This document shows, piece after piece, positions 35,179 through 42,641 of a stretch of DNA of 64,000 bases (position 1 is its first letter; every line of letters begins with the position of its first letter). The notes under the pieces are model-generated. The model made no database searches. It saw only the letters and a list, made by a program, of their open reading frames with translations, and was not told where the DNA came from. The DNA lies in the NCBI RefSeq assembly GCF_018885265.1, contig NZ_CP076538.1, positions 7,414,001 to 7,478,000 of the forward strand, written 5' to 3'. A program made the position numbers and the translations under genes. Source of the DNA: Amycolatopsis aidingensis (GTDB lineage: Bacteria > Actinomycetota > Actinomycetes > Mycobacteriales > Pseudonocardiaceae).

Positions 35179-37782
35179 CTAGCCTGCGCCGAGGCAGACG
35201 AAGGGGCGGCGCAGCGGTTCGGCCGCAGTGGCCTCGGCCAGCGCCGCGGCTGGTTGCTCACCTGCGGACAGCAGGCGGTGCAGTTCGGTCATGGTCTGCG
35301 CCGCGGCGTGGTCGCCCACCCGCGCCACCGCACCGAAAACCGAGCGGGCGCCGGCGGCGAGCAGGGTTCCGGCGAAGCCGAGCGGTTCCTCCCCTGGGCG
35401 GGTGTGACTCATCGCCAGCTCGCAGGCGGCGAGCACCACACGTTCCGGCAACCGGCTGAGCCGGGTGGTCTCGTGCGCGTACAGCGGCCCGTCCACCAGC
35501 TCCAGCCGGGAGAACAGGGCGTTGGCCGGTTCGTGCATGCCGTGCGCGGCCAGGTGCGCCAGCCGGGATCCTTGCAGCTCGGACAGCACCGAGGTACTTG
35601 TCGCCAGCTCGTTGTCGACCAGATGCGCGTCCGGGTACACCAGCCGTAGCTGCCGTACCTCGCCGACCGCGCCGGGAACGCCGGGACCGCCGACCAGCAA
35701 CACCGGATCGTTCGTTCGCTCCTCCTCGCCGCGCCGGGACGCCGCACCCACCCAGGCGGTGGCCGAAGGGGCGACCGCGAGCGGACGGCCACGCAACGAA
35801 GGCAGCGCGGGCCATGGCAGCGCGTACAGCGGGCCGATCGGCACGATCACCAGCTCCCGATCGCCGATCGCCTCCCGCAACGGCGCGAGCAGCAGCTGGT
35901 CCAGGCGCTCGGCCCGCTTGCGGGCGGAGTTCATCACCGCGTTGGCCAGCGGTTCCGGCAACTGGTCCGGGGCCAGCGCGTCCAGGTCGGCATGCAGCTG
36001 CTTGGTGGTCTCCACGACATCGTCCAGCGGCCCGAGCCGGACCAGCCGGAACCGGCCATCCCGGACCACCACCCCGGACAGCGCGTCACCCTGCCGGACC
36101 AGGCTGACCAGTGCCCGCTCGCCGAGCCGTTCGGCCACCTCCTCCGGCGCCGACACCGGGCGGGGTTTGCCCCACGGGCTGGTGTACCAGCCCAGCCTGC
36201 TCACCTCCCGCTGCAACCCGGCGTAGCGCTTCTCCAGCATGGCAACGGGTTTGCCCTCCAGGCGCAGCTGCTGGACGGTTCGTTGCAGGCTGCGCATCTC
36301 GGTGATCCGGCTGGCGAACACCTGGTCCTCGATCACCGGCATCGGCTCGTACCGGAAAACCTGCGCCCTGGTGCGTTCCTGCCAGGCGAGTACCCGCCGC
36401 GCCCCGGCCTGCCCCCGCGCGCCTTCCAGCACCACCCGCACGCCGAGCCTGCCGAGCTCCTGGCCGTGCACGGCGGTTCCGGACAGCAGGTCCAGCCCGC
36501 CCATCCGGTCCCGGATCAGGCCCAGCTCGGTCAGCCCGGCCCTGGCCTGGGCCAGTGCCGAGCGGTGTTTCCCGGTGGCCACCGCCAGCTCCGCCTGGCA
36601 CAACCGGCGCAGCATCCGGTGGTCCACCGGGGTGGTGCGGCGCGGCTTCGGTACCTCGGCCAGCAGCGCCTCCGCGGCCGCCACCCGGTCCCTGCGCAGT
36701 AGCAGCCGGATAGCGAGTAGCCGGGCAACCCCGGCCTCGTCCCGCAGGCCGAGCTCGGCGAGCCGTTGCGCGAGCTGCCTGAGCTTGGTCGGCAGGCGCG
36801 CCCCGGCGCGGCTGTCCGCGCTGTCCAGCGCGGTAAGTGCCTCGGCACGTAGCTTGCTCAACGCGGCTACCTCGGCCCACCGCGTATTGCCCTTGCGGAG
36901 GAAACGACGGCGTGCGGCACCCGCAAGTCGTTTGGCCATCGGGAGGTCACCGTCCAGAATCGCGGCGGCCGCCCGCGCGACCTCAGCTTCGGCGAGGTCC
37001 TGCATGACCCGGTTACGGCGCAGCTCCGGCAACGCCTCGTCCAGATGCCGCGCCGCCTCGTCCGCAAGCCCCGCGGACAGCAGAGCACGCGCCTGGTCCA
37101 GCCGCACCTTGGGCAACGAGCCCGGCCCCGCCGACTCAAAGATCCGAGCGGCCTCCTCGTAGTGGTGCAAGGCGGCCGGGATGTCGCCCACCAGGGCGGC
37201 CTGGTCACCGAGGTTGTGCCGCGCCTTGCCTTCCAGCCGCTTGTGCCCGTACTCCACAGCCAGTTCGAGGCAGCGCTGGAGGTCGGTCAGGGCGCGCTCG
37301 GGGTTGCTCATCAGGAGATGGACGATCGCCCTGTTCATCAGGTGGCTGGGCAACAGGATCCCGTTGTCGTCCGCCGGATCAAGGTCGGGCAGGAAGGTGT
37401 CGAACAGGCTGAGGGACTCGGCAAGGCGGCCCGCCCGGAAAAGGATCACGGCGCGCTGTAGTCCGGCCACCGCCCGGAGCCTGCGCCGGGTGACACCGGC
37501 GGGCAGGTGGCCGAGCACGACCTCGGCTGCCTTCAGGCGGGCCAGCCCGGCATCCATCGAGGTGGTCTCGGCCTCGGCGGCGGCCAGGCTCATCAGCACC
37601 CGGGCCCGGATCGCCGAGGCATCGATATCGCTTTCCCCGGCCGGGCCGAGCTGTCGCAGGGCACGCTGGAACAGGCGTACGGCCTCCGCGGGGCCATGGT
37701 TCTCAGCGGCCGCCCTGGCGCGCCAGTACACGCTCTCGGCGTTGCCGACGGCACGGGAGCGGTGGTTCGGCGAGTCGGGCAC
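35179..37782 (-). CDS. TPR-CHAT protein (caspase-like cysteine peptidase)
   Basis: The 867-residue protein has an N-terminal helical solenoid of TPR-like repeats (about residues 15-480). A C-terminal CHAT domain (about 560-867) follows. The caspase-fold dyad is visible: His747 in LAHLAAHG and Cys787 in VVLAACELA. CHAT domains are caspase/separase-related peptidases found in bacterial conflict and cell-death systems. It is the last gene of the sigma-accessory-CHAT unit, 51 bp after the accessory gene. The target protein is unknown. Confidence 0.92.
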   Translation of the reverse strand: MPDSPNHRSRAVGNAESVYWRARAAAENHGPAEAVRLFQRALRQLGPAGESDIDASAIRARVLMSLAAAEAETTSMDAGLARLKAAEVVLGHLPAGVTRRRLRAVAGLQRAVILFRAGRLAESLSLFDTFLPDLDPADDNGILLPSHLMNRAIVHLLMSNPERALTDLQRCLELAVEYGHKRLEGKARHNLGDQAALVGDIPAALHHYEEAARIFESAGPGSLPKVRLDQARALLSAGLADEAARHLDEALPELRRNRVMQDLAEAEVARAAAAILDGDLPMAKRLAGAARRRFLRKGNTRWAEVAALSKLRAEALTALDSADSRAGARLPTKLRQLAQRLAELGLRDEAGVARLLAIRLLLRRDRVAAAEALLAEVPKPRRTTPVDHRMLRRLCQAELAVATGKHRSALAQARAGLTELGLIRDRMGGLDLLSGTAVHGQELGRLGVRVVLEGARGQAGARRVLAWQERTRAQVFRYEPMPVIEDQVFASRITEMRSLQRTVQQLRLEGKPVAMLEKRYAGLQREVSRLGWYTSPWGKPRPVSAPEEVAERLGERALVSLVRQGDALSGVVVRDGRFRLVRLGPLDDVVETTKQLHADLDALAPDQLPEPLANAVMNSARKRAERLDQLLLAPLREAIGDRELVIVPIGPLYALPWPALPSLRGRPLAVAPSATAWVGAASRRGEEERTNDPVLLVGGPGVPGAVGEVRQLRLVYPDAHLVDNELATSTSVLSELQGSRLAHLAAHGMHEPANALFSRLELVDGPLYAHETTRLSRLPERVVLAACELAMSHTRPGEEPLGFAGTLLAAGARSVFGAVARVGDHAAAQTMTELHRLLSAGEQPAAALAEATAAEPLRRPFVCLGAG

Positions 37783-37833
37783 GCGCCCTATATGAGCACA
37801 TCCGTGATCGTCGGGCGTCAGCCGCCGGGGTAC

Positions 37834-38307
37834 TTATAGCACCACGGTCGGGGTAACCACGGTACGACAGGAGGTGGCGCCACCAAGGGTCACCACTATC
37901 TGGGTGGTGCCTCTCGGAACCTCGTCCAGCACGAACCGCCCGCCCTCGTCGGCCATGGTGGACGACGAACCGTGCTCGGCCACCCGTACCTCGACCCCGT
38001 ACTCCCCGGCCGGAACCAGCCACCCGTCAATGCGATGATGTCGGCCGATCTTGGTCAGATTGATCATCACGGTCAGGTCGCTCACGGTGAAGGTGATCGT
38101 GCCCTCGCCGCTGCCCCGCACCCCGGCCAGCGGGTCAGCTCGTTCCCAGCGGGCGACCTCGACGTCCAGGTTCTCCAGCGCGATCGCGAACTGGATCCGC
38201 TCCACCAGGTCGGCGGGCGGTGGGTCCGCCTCGACCAGCCTGCCCACACTCGCCATCAGTTCCCGGTTATCGGGCAAGCCCGCACCGTCCGGCCCGATCT
38301 CGTTCAT
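37834..38307 (-). CDS. Accessory protein of the sigma-CHAT unit (157 aa)
   Basis: The ATG overlaps the sigma factor stop (ATGA). The N-terminal 60 residues are helical (SVGRLVEADPPPADLVERIQ), while the rest is beta-rich and resembles a carboxypeptidase-regulatory-like immunoglobulin fold (WLVPAGEYGVEVRVAE, FVLDEVPRGTTQIVVTL). There is no membrane segment and no classical zinc anti-sigma motif. Its tight coupling suggests it controls the sigma factor or adapts the CHAT protein; that is inference. Confidence 0.8.
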   Translation of the reverse strand: MNEIGPDGAGLPDNRELMASVGRLVEADPPPADLVERIQFAIALENLDVEVARWERADPLAGVRGSGEGTITFTVSDLTVMINLTKIGRHHRIDGWLVPAGEYGVEVRVAEHGSSSTMADEGGRFVLDEVPRGTTQIVVTLGGATSCRTVVTPTVVL

Positions 38308-38912
38308 ACGCTGCCGCCCCCTTCGATGTCCAGCAGGTCTCGCATCTTGTTCAGGCAGCGGCCCCTGGTCGGCCCGATACTGCCGGGTGGCATCCGCAGG
38401 GCTTCGGCGACCAGGCGGTACTCTGCTCGCCCCGCGAGAACGGTCAGGCGCAGCACCTCTTGGCAGCGCTGCGACAGCTGGGCGAAGGCGCGCCAGATCC
38501 GGCGATCCCGGTCGGCGCGCAGGGCTTCGGCCTCCGGTGCCGGTTGCGTACTCGGTACCGTCTCGGCGATCTCGTCCGTCAGTTGCACGGATCGGGATTT
38601 CCCACCGCTGGCCCGCTGGGACTCTCTACGGGTCGTGGTGATCAGCCAGGCGGCGAGCGTCCTCGGCTCCTTGATCTCATTCAGGTTGCTGAACAGCGCG
38701 AGCCACACCGTCTGCACGACGTCCTCGGCCACATGCTGGTCGAGCCCGTTACTCCGGGCGACATGCCACACCAGTGGAGTCAGCTCGGCGACCAGCCGGT
38801 CGCGGGCCCGGTGGTCCCCGGCGCGGGCCGCGTGCATACATGCCGCGTGCAGTTCATGGCCTTGCAGGCCCTCCCACGGAGGTCCCGTTTCGGCGGTTCG
38901 AACATCGGTCAC
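38304..38912 (-). CDS. Sigma-70-like (ECF-type) RNA polymerase sigma factor
   Basis: The 202-residue protein has sigma region 2 (LVAELTPLVWHVARSNGL and DVVQTVWLALF, about residues 40-80) with AAWLITTTRRES as region 2.4. Region 4 is a helix-turn-helix-like segment (QRCQEVLRLTVLAGRAEYRLVAEALRMPPGSIGPTRGRCLNKMR). The start is GTG 38912. It is expected to direct transcription of a small regulon, perhaps including its own cluster. Translational coupling with the accessory gene fits a sigma/regulator pair. Confidence 0.9.
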   Translation of the reverse strand: MTDVRTAETGPPWEGLQGHELHAACMHAARAGDHRARDRLVAELTPLVWHVARSNGLDQHVAEDVVQTVWLALFSNLNEIKEPRTLAAWLITTTRRESQRASGGKSRSVQLTDEIAETVPSTQPAPEAEALRADRDRRIWRAFAQLSQRCQEVLRLTVLAGRAEYRLVAEALRMPPGSIGPTRGRCLNKMRDLLDIEGGGSV

Positions 38913-39017
38913 CGCATCCGCCCCACTTCGCGTGTCGACATCTCCTCAAGTCGGTGCCGCGAGTATCGCCAAGGTCTTCGCGGAAAGGACCGGGCCGGTA
39001 GTCACTGAATACATAAG

Positions 39018-39380
39018 TCACTCGTTTGGAGTAGCGGCTGCGGTAGCGAGCAAGGAAAAGGTCAGCGAGCGGCGCGGGCCGTCCTCCCACGGCCGCGCCA
39101 GCTCAGCTGCCAGGAGGTGCCGGCCGGCGCCGACAATGTCGAGCGCCAGCCGGCGAACCCCACCCTGACCAGGCGGACCCTGCTCCTGGCCCGCCCGACC
39201 CCCTTTAGGGTGCCCCTGAGCCCCGATGTGCTCGTCGGCCGTCAACCGGACCCCCTCCGGCAATCGCCAACGCCACCGGTAACCGGATGAGGGGACCTCC
39301 GGGAGCCGCAGCTCCACGGTGTCCCCCACGCGCAGCTCGGTCGTCCTCCCCGCATCGACCTGCGCCAACCGGACCAGCAC
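39018..39380 (-). CDS. Chagasin-like cysteine protease inhibitor (I42 family)
   Basis: The GTG at 39380 follows an AGGAGGA box by seven bases. The 120-residue protein has all three chagasin inhibitory loops: VPSSGYRW (the NPTTGY-like loop, near residue 32), GQGG (the GxGG loop) and ARPWEDG (the RPW loop). Chagasin family proteins plug the active site of papain-type (C1) peptidases. A C1 peptidase gene lies 0.6 kb upstream on the same strand, so this is probably its dedicated inhibitor. No signal peptide is seen. Confidence 0.88.
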   Translation of the reverse strand: MLVRLAQVDAGRTTELRVGDTVELRLPEVPSSGYRWRWRLPEGVRLTADEHIGAQGHPKGGRAGQEQGPPGQGGVRRLALDIVGAGRHLLAAELARPWEDGPRRSLTFSLLATAAATPNE

Positions 39381-39466
39381 TGCACATTCCTCCTGGGACT
39401 TCAGGAGTGGTGGTAGCCGGCGGCCCCCTCGACTGCCGGCCACCACCAGCCTGTGGTTGTTTCGAC

Positions 39467-39988
39467 TCAGACCAGAAGCTGGTCGATCTGCCCGCTCGCG
39501 TCCTCGTGGTAGTCCACGGGCAGGCCGTTGTTCTTCGCCGTCACTGCCAGCAACAGCAGGTGGCTGTGCCCGGACTCCGACGCGGGCGAGAGCCGCTTCC
39601 AGCCGGTGCCATGCACCCACACCCACACGCCGGGCGAGGCGTTGTAGGAGAACAGATGCGTGATCATCTGGTTGCGGGACCAGCCATCAGGCGAAGGTCC
39701 GCCGCCGATACGCCACGGGTCGGGAGCGGGTGGGGCCGTCGGGTTGTGATTGCTCCGCGGAACCAGCGCGGGCGGCGTGCTCGTCGGATTGTGGTTGCCT
39801 TGCGGCACCTGAGCGAGCGGCGGCGTGCTCGTCGGATTGTGATTGCCCTGCGGGACGAGATCGGGTGGTGTCGGCGGGGCGGCATCCGGCTGCTCCGGGT
39901 CGGGTACCTCGAAGTAGTCCGACTTCGCGATGTCCGCGTCGTTTCCAGGCCGGGTCTCCGGCTTCTCGCTCGCCTCGTTCGCTGGCAT
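39467..39988 (-). CDS. NHNPT-repeat protein sharing a C-terminal domain with the adjacent peptidase
   Basis: The 173-residue protein starts with an acidic, disordered segment. Three tandem repeats (residues 45-88) follow, each 14-16 residues long and built on VPQGNHNPTSTPP. The C-terminal domain (about 103-173) resembles residues 313-383 of the neighbouring peptidase: GWKRLS against GWTRLS, with matching strand spacing, then GLPVDY against GLAVAP. It begins 18 bp after the peptidase gene. It may be a substrate, pro-protein or adaptor of the peptidase. The family is unknown to me. Confidence 0.8.
   Translation of the reverse strand: MPANEASEKPETRPGNDADIAKSDYFEVPDPEQPDAAPPTPPDLVPQGNHNPTSTPPLAQVPQGNHNPTSTPPALVPRSNHNPTAPPAPDPWRIGGGPSPDGWSRNQMITHLFSYNASPGVWVWVHGTGWKRLSPASESGHSHLLLLAVTAKNNGLPVDYHEDASGQIDQLLV
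39725..39856 (-). repeat. Three tandem coding repeats (about 45 bp each)
   Basis: The DNA encodes three successive NHNPT units. Units 1 and 2 are nearly identical at DNA level, while unit 3 has diverged (VPRSNHNPTAPP). In-frame spacing (48 and 45 bp) shows expansion under coding constraint. Confidence 0.85.
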
Positions 39989-40006
39989 CGTGCTCTCCCC
40001 TCGGAT

Positions 40007-41158
40007 TTAGTACGCGATCTGGACCATGCTCAGCTCGTCGTTGTCGACGAACGGGGCGACCGCAAGTCCGCCGGCCCGTGCGTGGGTCAGCATCGCGAGT
40101 TTGTTCGTTGTGCTGTGCGACCCCCCGGAAAGGCGCGTCCATCCCAGGTGTTCCAGGTACGCCCATCCATTCGCGTCATGCGCCGTCGCAAACAACCGCA
40201 ATGCGCGCTGCGGCGGGAGCCAGGCCCGCAGGTTCACCCCGGTGCAGCCGAGCGTGGTCGGCCGCGGGTCCGGGTAGTCCTCGATGTAGCCCTCGCCGTA
40301 GGCGATGCGGAAGTAACCGCGTTCACCCCAGTCCACTCCCCACGAGTTCTTCGCGATCCAGCAGCCCGCGGTGTCGTCCCACCCGATCAACGCGACGCAG
40401 TGGCCACCGCTGATCTCCTCGGTGGTGTGCCGGTACACGCCACTGGTGTAGTGGAACAGGTCGTTGTACACGACGAGACAAGCAGTCACCGGGCCGTAGC
40501 CGTAGATGTGATGCTTGATCGCCGCCGGGTTCCGGCCGAGATCCACGACGTCCTCCACCTTGGCGACGCGGTTCGGCCAGTCCGGATGCAACGATCCGGA
40601 ACCGTCCTCGGTGTACGGAAAGTAGTCCTCGAACGTCACGCCTTTGGACATGCTGTCGTCGAACAACTCGTCCGGCCACGAACCGGTCCGGTTCGTGAAG
40701 CCACGTTCCGCCCCGTGCCCGAAGAACAGGTGCGCTTCGGACAGGTCGAGGTTCAGTCCCGGAGCACTCCGGGTGTAGGCGGCCGTGCCCTCCAGCGCAG
40801 CGATGGTGCCGAACGCGCTGCAGGAGCCGCTTTCACCCTGGTCCTTCACCGGTGTGACGTAGTCCCGGCCGCTCAGGTTCCGCAGGTCGAACCGCTCGGG
40901 GAGGTTCGGCGTGGGCGCCAGCGCGGCGACGACCTCCTCACCCACGGTCCGGCGGGCGGCCTCGGCCATCCGCTGTGGCTGGTCCGCGCGGGCGGCGACC
41001 TCGTCGGAACCGGGCGCGGGAACCCCCAACCGGGCCGCCCGCGACTCCACCGGGAGCCTGCTCAGCATGGTCTCGCCGGCGAGCCACGGGTCCCCCAGCG
41101 CGGCGAGCCCGGCCTGCACGGCCGCGATCTCCGCCGCCTGGGAACGGTCGGGGCTCAT
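40007..41158 (-). CDS. Papain-family (C1) cysteine peptidase with an extra C-terminal domain
   Basis: The 383-residue protein has a helical N-terminal segment that could act as a propeptide (about residues 1-85). The C1 peptidase domain follows (about 86-310), then a C-terminal beta domain (about 313-383). All papain catalytic residues are present: Gln107 and Cys113 in VKDQGESGSCSAFG, His253 in GGHCVALIGW, and Asn271 in AKNSWGVDWGERGYF. There is no signal peptide, so it probably acts in the cytoplasm or is exported another way. The start ATG 41158 overlaps the stop of a 27-codon ORF. Its probable inhibitor and a partner with the same C-terminal domain lie downstream. Confidence 0.93.
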   Translation of the reverse strand: MSPDRSQAAEIAAVQAGLAALGDPWLAGETMLSRLPVESRAARLGVPAPGSDEVAARADQPQRMAEAARRTVGEEVVAALAPTPNLPERFDLRNLSGRDYVTPVKDQGESGSCSAFGTIAALEGTAAYTRSAPGLNLDLSEAHLFFGHGAERGFTNRTGSWPDELFDDSMSKGVTFEDYFPYTEDGSGSLHPDWPNRVAKVEDVVDLGRNPAAIKHHIYGYGPVTACLVVYNDLFHYTSGVYRHTTEEISGGHCVALIGWDDTAGCWIAKNSWGVDWGERGYFRIAYGEGYIEDYPDPRPTTLGCTGVNLRAWLPPQRALRLFATAHDANGWAYLEHLGWTRLSGGSHSTTNKLAMLTHARAGGLAVAPFVDNDELSMVQIAY

Positions 41159-41238
41159 GCCTCGGCTCCGCCGCGCTGCGCTCCTCGGCCCGCGGGCCGG
41201 ACCTGCGATGCTCGCCCGGCGTCGCCTTCGGGGCTCAT
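41155..41238 (-). CDS. 27-codon ORF coupled to the C1 peptidase
   Basis: ATG 41238 lies close behind a GGGAGGACCC box, and the stop overlaps the peptidase start (ATGA). Its first codons (MSPEG) echo those of the peptidase (MSPDR). It may serve only to feed ribosomes to the peptidase gene, or be a short leader. The peptide itself is low-complexity. Confidence 0.35.
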   Translation of the reverse strand: MSPEGDAGRASQVRPAGRGAQRGGAEA

Positions 41239-41445
41239 ATGGGTCCTCCCGGTGTCCGAGTCTTCCGAGTCTGAGGTGGAACCGCCATCGCCCCATATGA
41301 CGCAGCAACCACCCCGCCAGATACACAACGGGTGGACTTTTTCTGAAGATTTTTTCCAGCTAGGCCAATCGGGCGAGCAGCTGGCACCGCTGGCGTGGCT
41401 TGTGCTCACCCCACGTGTTGATCAAGCGGTCGATCGCCCGGTCAT
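41239..41445 (-). promoter_or_regulatory. Probable promoter region of the peptidase cluster
   Basis: The 207 bp between the zinc-ribbon gene and the 27-codon ORF contain an unusually A-rich stretch on the minus strand (around 41338-41360), unlike the surrounding coding DNA. This fits a promoter driving the peptidase genes. No exact -35/-10 pair can be fixed. Confidence 0.35.
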
Positions 41446-41625
41446 TCAGGTGCCTGCGGGGCGGCTGCGCGCCACGATCCGTGCCCCGCACTCGTCGATC
41501 GACCGGACCTGCGCCGAGCCACAACAGCAGCGGGTCCACACCGTCTCACCCTCCGGAGTCCGATGCCGGGACAGCACCCGGAACGGTCGCGCGTCCGGCC
41601 AGCCACAGAACGGGCAGTTGCTCAC
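41446..41625 (-). CDS. Small zinc-ribbon protein
   Basis: From GTG 41625 the product has 59 residues with two metal-binding pairs, CPFCGW near residue 4 and CCCG near residue 34. The pattern RVLSRHRTPEGETVWTRC lies between them. An in-frame ATG at 41703 would add 26 residues. The GAAGGAAGGTCCGAG sequence before the GTG supports the shorter form. It is divergent from LysR and may head the peptidase cluster, but about 200 bp separate it from the next gene. Confidence 0.65.
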   Translation of the reverse strand: MSNCPFCGWPDARPFRVLSRHRTPEGETVWTRCCCGSAQVRSIDECGARIVARSRPAGT

Positions 41626-41723
41626 CTCGGACCTTCCTTCCTGCTCGCTGATCTCCAGCGTGGAAGGCGCGACCCTGTGGGTCCAGGTTGGATGTTTGCA
41701 CATGATCGTGAAGAATGACCTAC

Positions 41724-42641
41724 ATGATCGACCTACGCAGGCTGCAGGTCCTGCGTGCGGTCGCGTACCACGGAACGGTCACCGCGGCGGCGCAGTCCCT
41801 GCACCTGACCCCCTCCGCCGCCTCCCAGCAGATTCGCCAGCTCGGTCAGGATCTCGGGGTGGTCCTGCTGGAGCGGCACGGCCGCAGGGTCCGGCTCACC
41901 CCCACCGCGCGCTCCCTGCTCAGCCATGCGGACGCGATCGAGTCGCGCTGGCAGCAGGCCGAGGCCGAGTTGCTGCGCACCGGCTCGGGGCCGGCCGGGC
42001 TGCTGCGGATGGCCGGGTTCCCCACCGCGATCAGCACCCTGCTCGCACCGGTCACGGCAATCCTGCGGGAGACCTGCCCGGCGCTGACCGTGCGGCTGCG
42101 CGAGGCCGAGCCCGCGGAGAGCTTCGACCTGCTGTTCGCCGGGGACACCGACCTGGCCGTGGTGGAGGCGACCCAGACCGGGCCCGCCGTCGGGGACCGG
42201 CGGTTCGACCAGCGCGCCCTGCTGGACGACCGGTACGACCTGCTGGTCCACCGGGAACACCGGTTCGCCGGACGGATCTCGGTGGACCTGGCCGAACTGT
42301 CCGAAGAGGACTGGATCATCGGCGTGCCGGACAACACCTGCCGCGAACACACCCTCGCGGCCTGCACCGCGGCCGGGTTCAGCCCGAACATCGCGCACGA
42401 GGCCGAGCAGTGGGATGTGGTGGCCACCCTGGTGGCGCACCGGCTCGGGGTGGCGCTGACCCCGCGGTTGCGGCAGTTGCCACCGGACCTGCCGGTCGCC
42501 CACCTGCCGGTGACCGGGCCGACCGTGCCCTCGCGGAAGTTCCTCACCTGCACCCGCCGCGGCGGCCGGGACAGCCCGGCCGTCGCGGCGGCGTTGCGTG
42601 AGCTGGAGGCCTACGCGCTCGGCCGCCAGCGGTCCGGATAG
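41724..42641 (+). CDS. LysR-family transcriptional regulator
   Basis: The 305-residue protein has the LysR HTH (TVTAAAQSLHLTPSAASQQIRQL, about residues 18-40) and a periplasmic-binding-like effector domain. ATG 41724 gives the usual family N-terminus; ATG 41715 is three codons upstream. It is divergent from the zinc-ribbon gene and convergent with the phytase-like gene, which starts its stop codon one base later. Confidence 0.93.
   Translation: MIDLRRLQVLRAVAYHGTVTAAAQSLHLTPSAASQQIRQLGQDLGVVLLERHGRRVRLTPTARSLLSHADAIESRWQQAEAELLRTGSGPAGLLRMAGFPTAISTLLAPVTAILRETCPALTVRLREAEPAESFDLLFAGDTDLAVVEATQTGPAVGDRRFDQRALLDDRYDLLVHREHRFAGRISVDLAELSEEDWIIGVPDNTCREHTLAACTAAGFSPNIAHEAEQWDVVATLVAHRLGVALTPRLRQLPPDLPVAHLPVTGPTVPSRKFLTCTRRGGRDSPAVAAALRELEAYALGRQRSG

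Noticed and set aside
39725..39856. Tandem repeats considered as a CRISPR-like array
   Set aside because: The repeats are in frame, encode a conserved peptide, and have no unique spacers. No CRISPR array or cas gene was seen anywhere in the window.
39287..42601. Plus-strand open frame of 1104 codons over the peptidase cluster
   Set aside because: It lies opposite genes with intact catalytic motifs and shows typical shadow composition.
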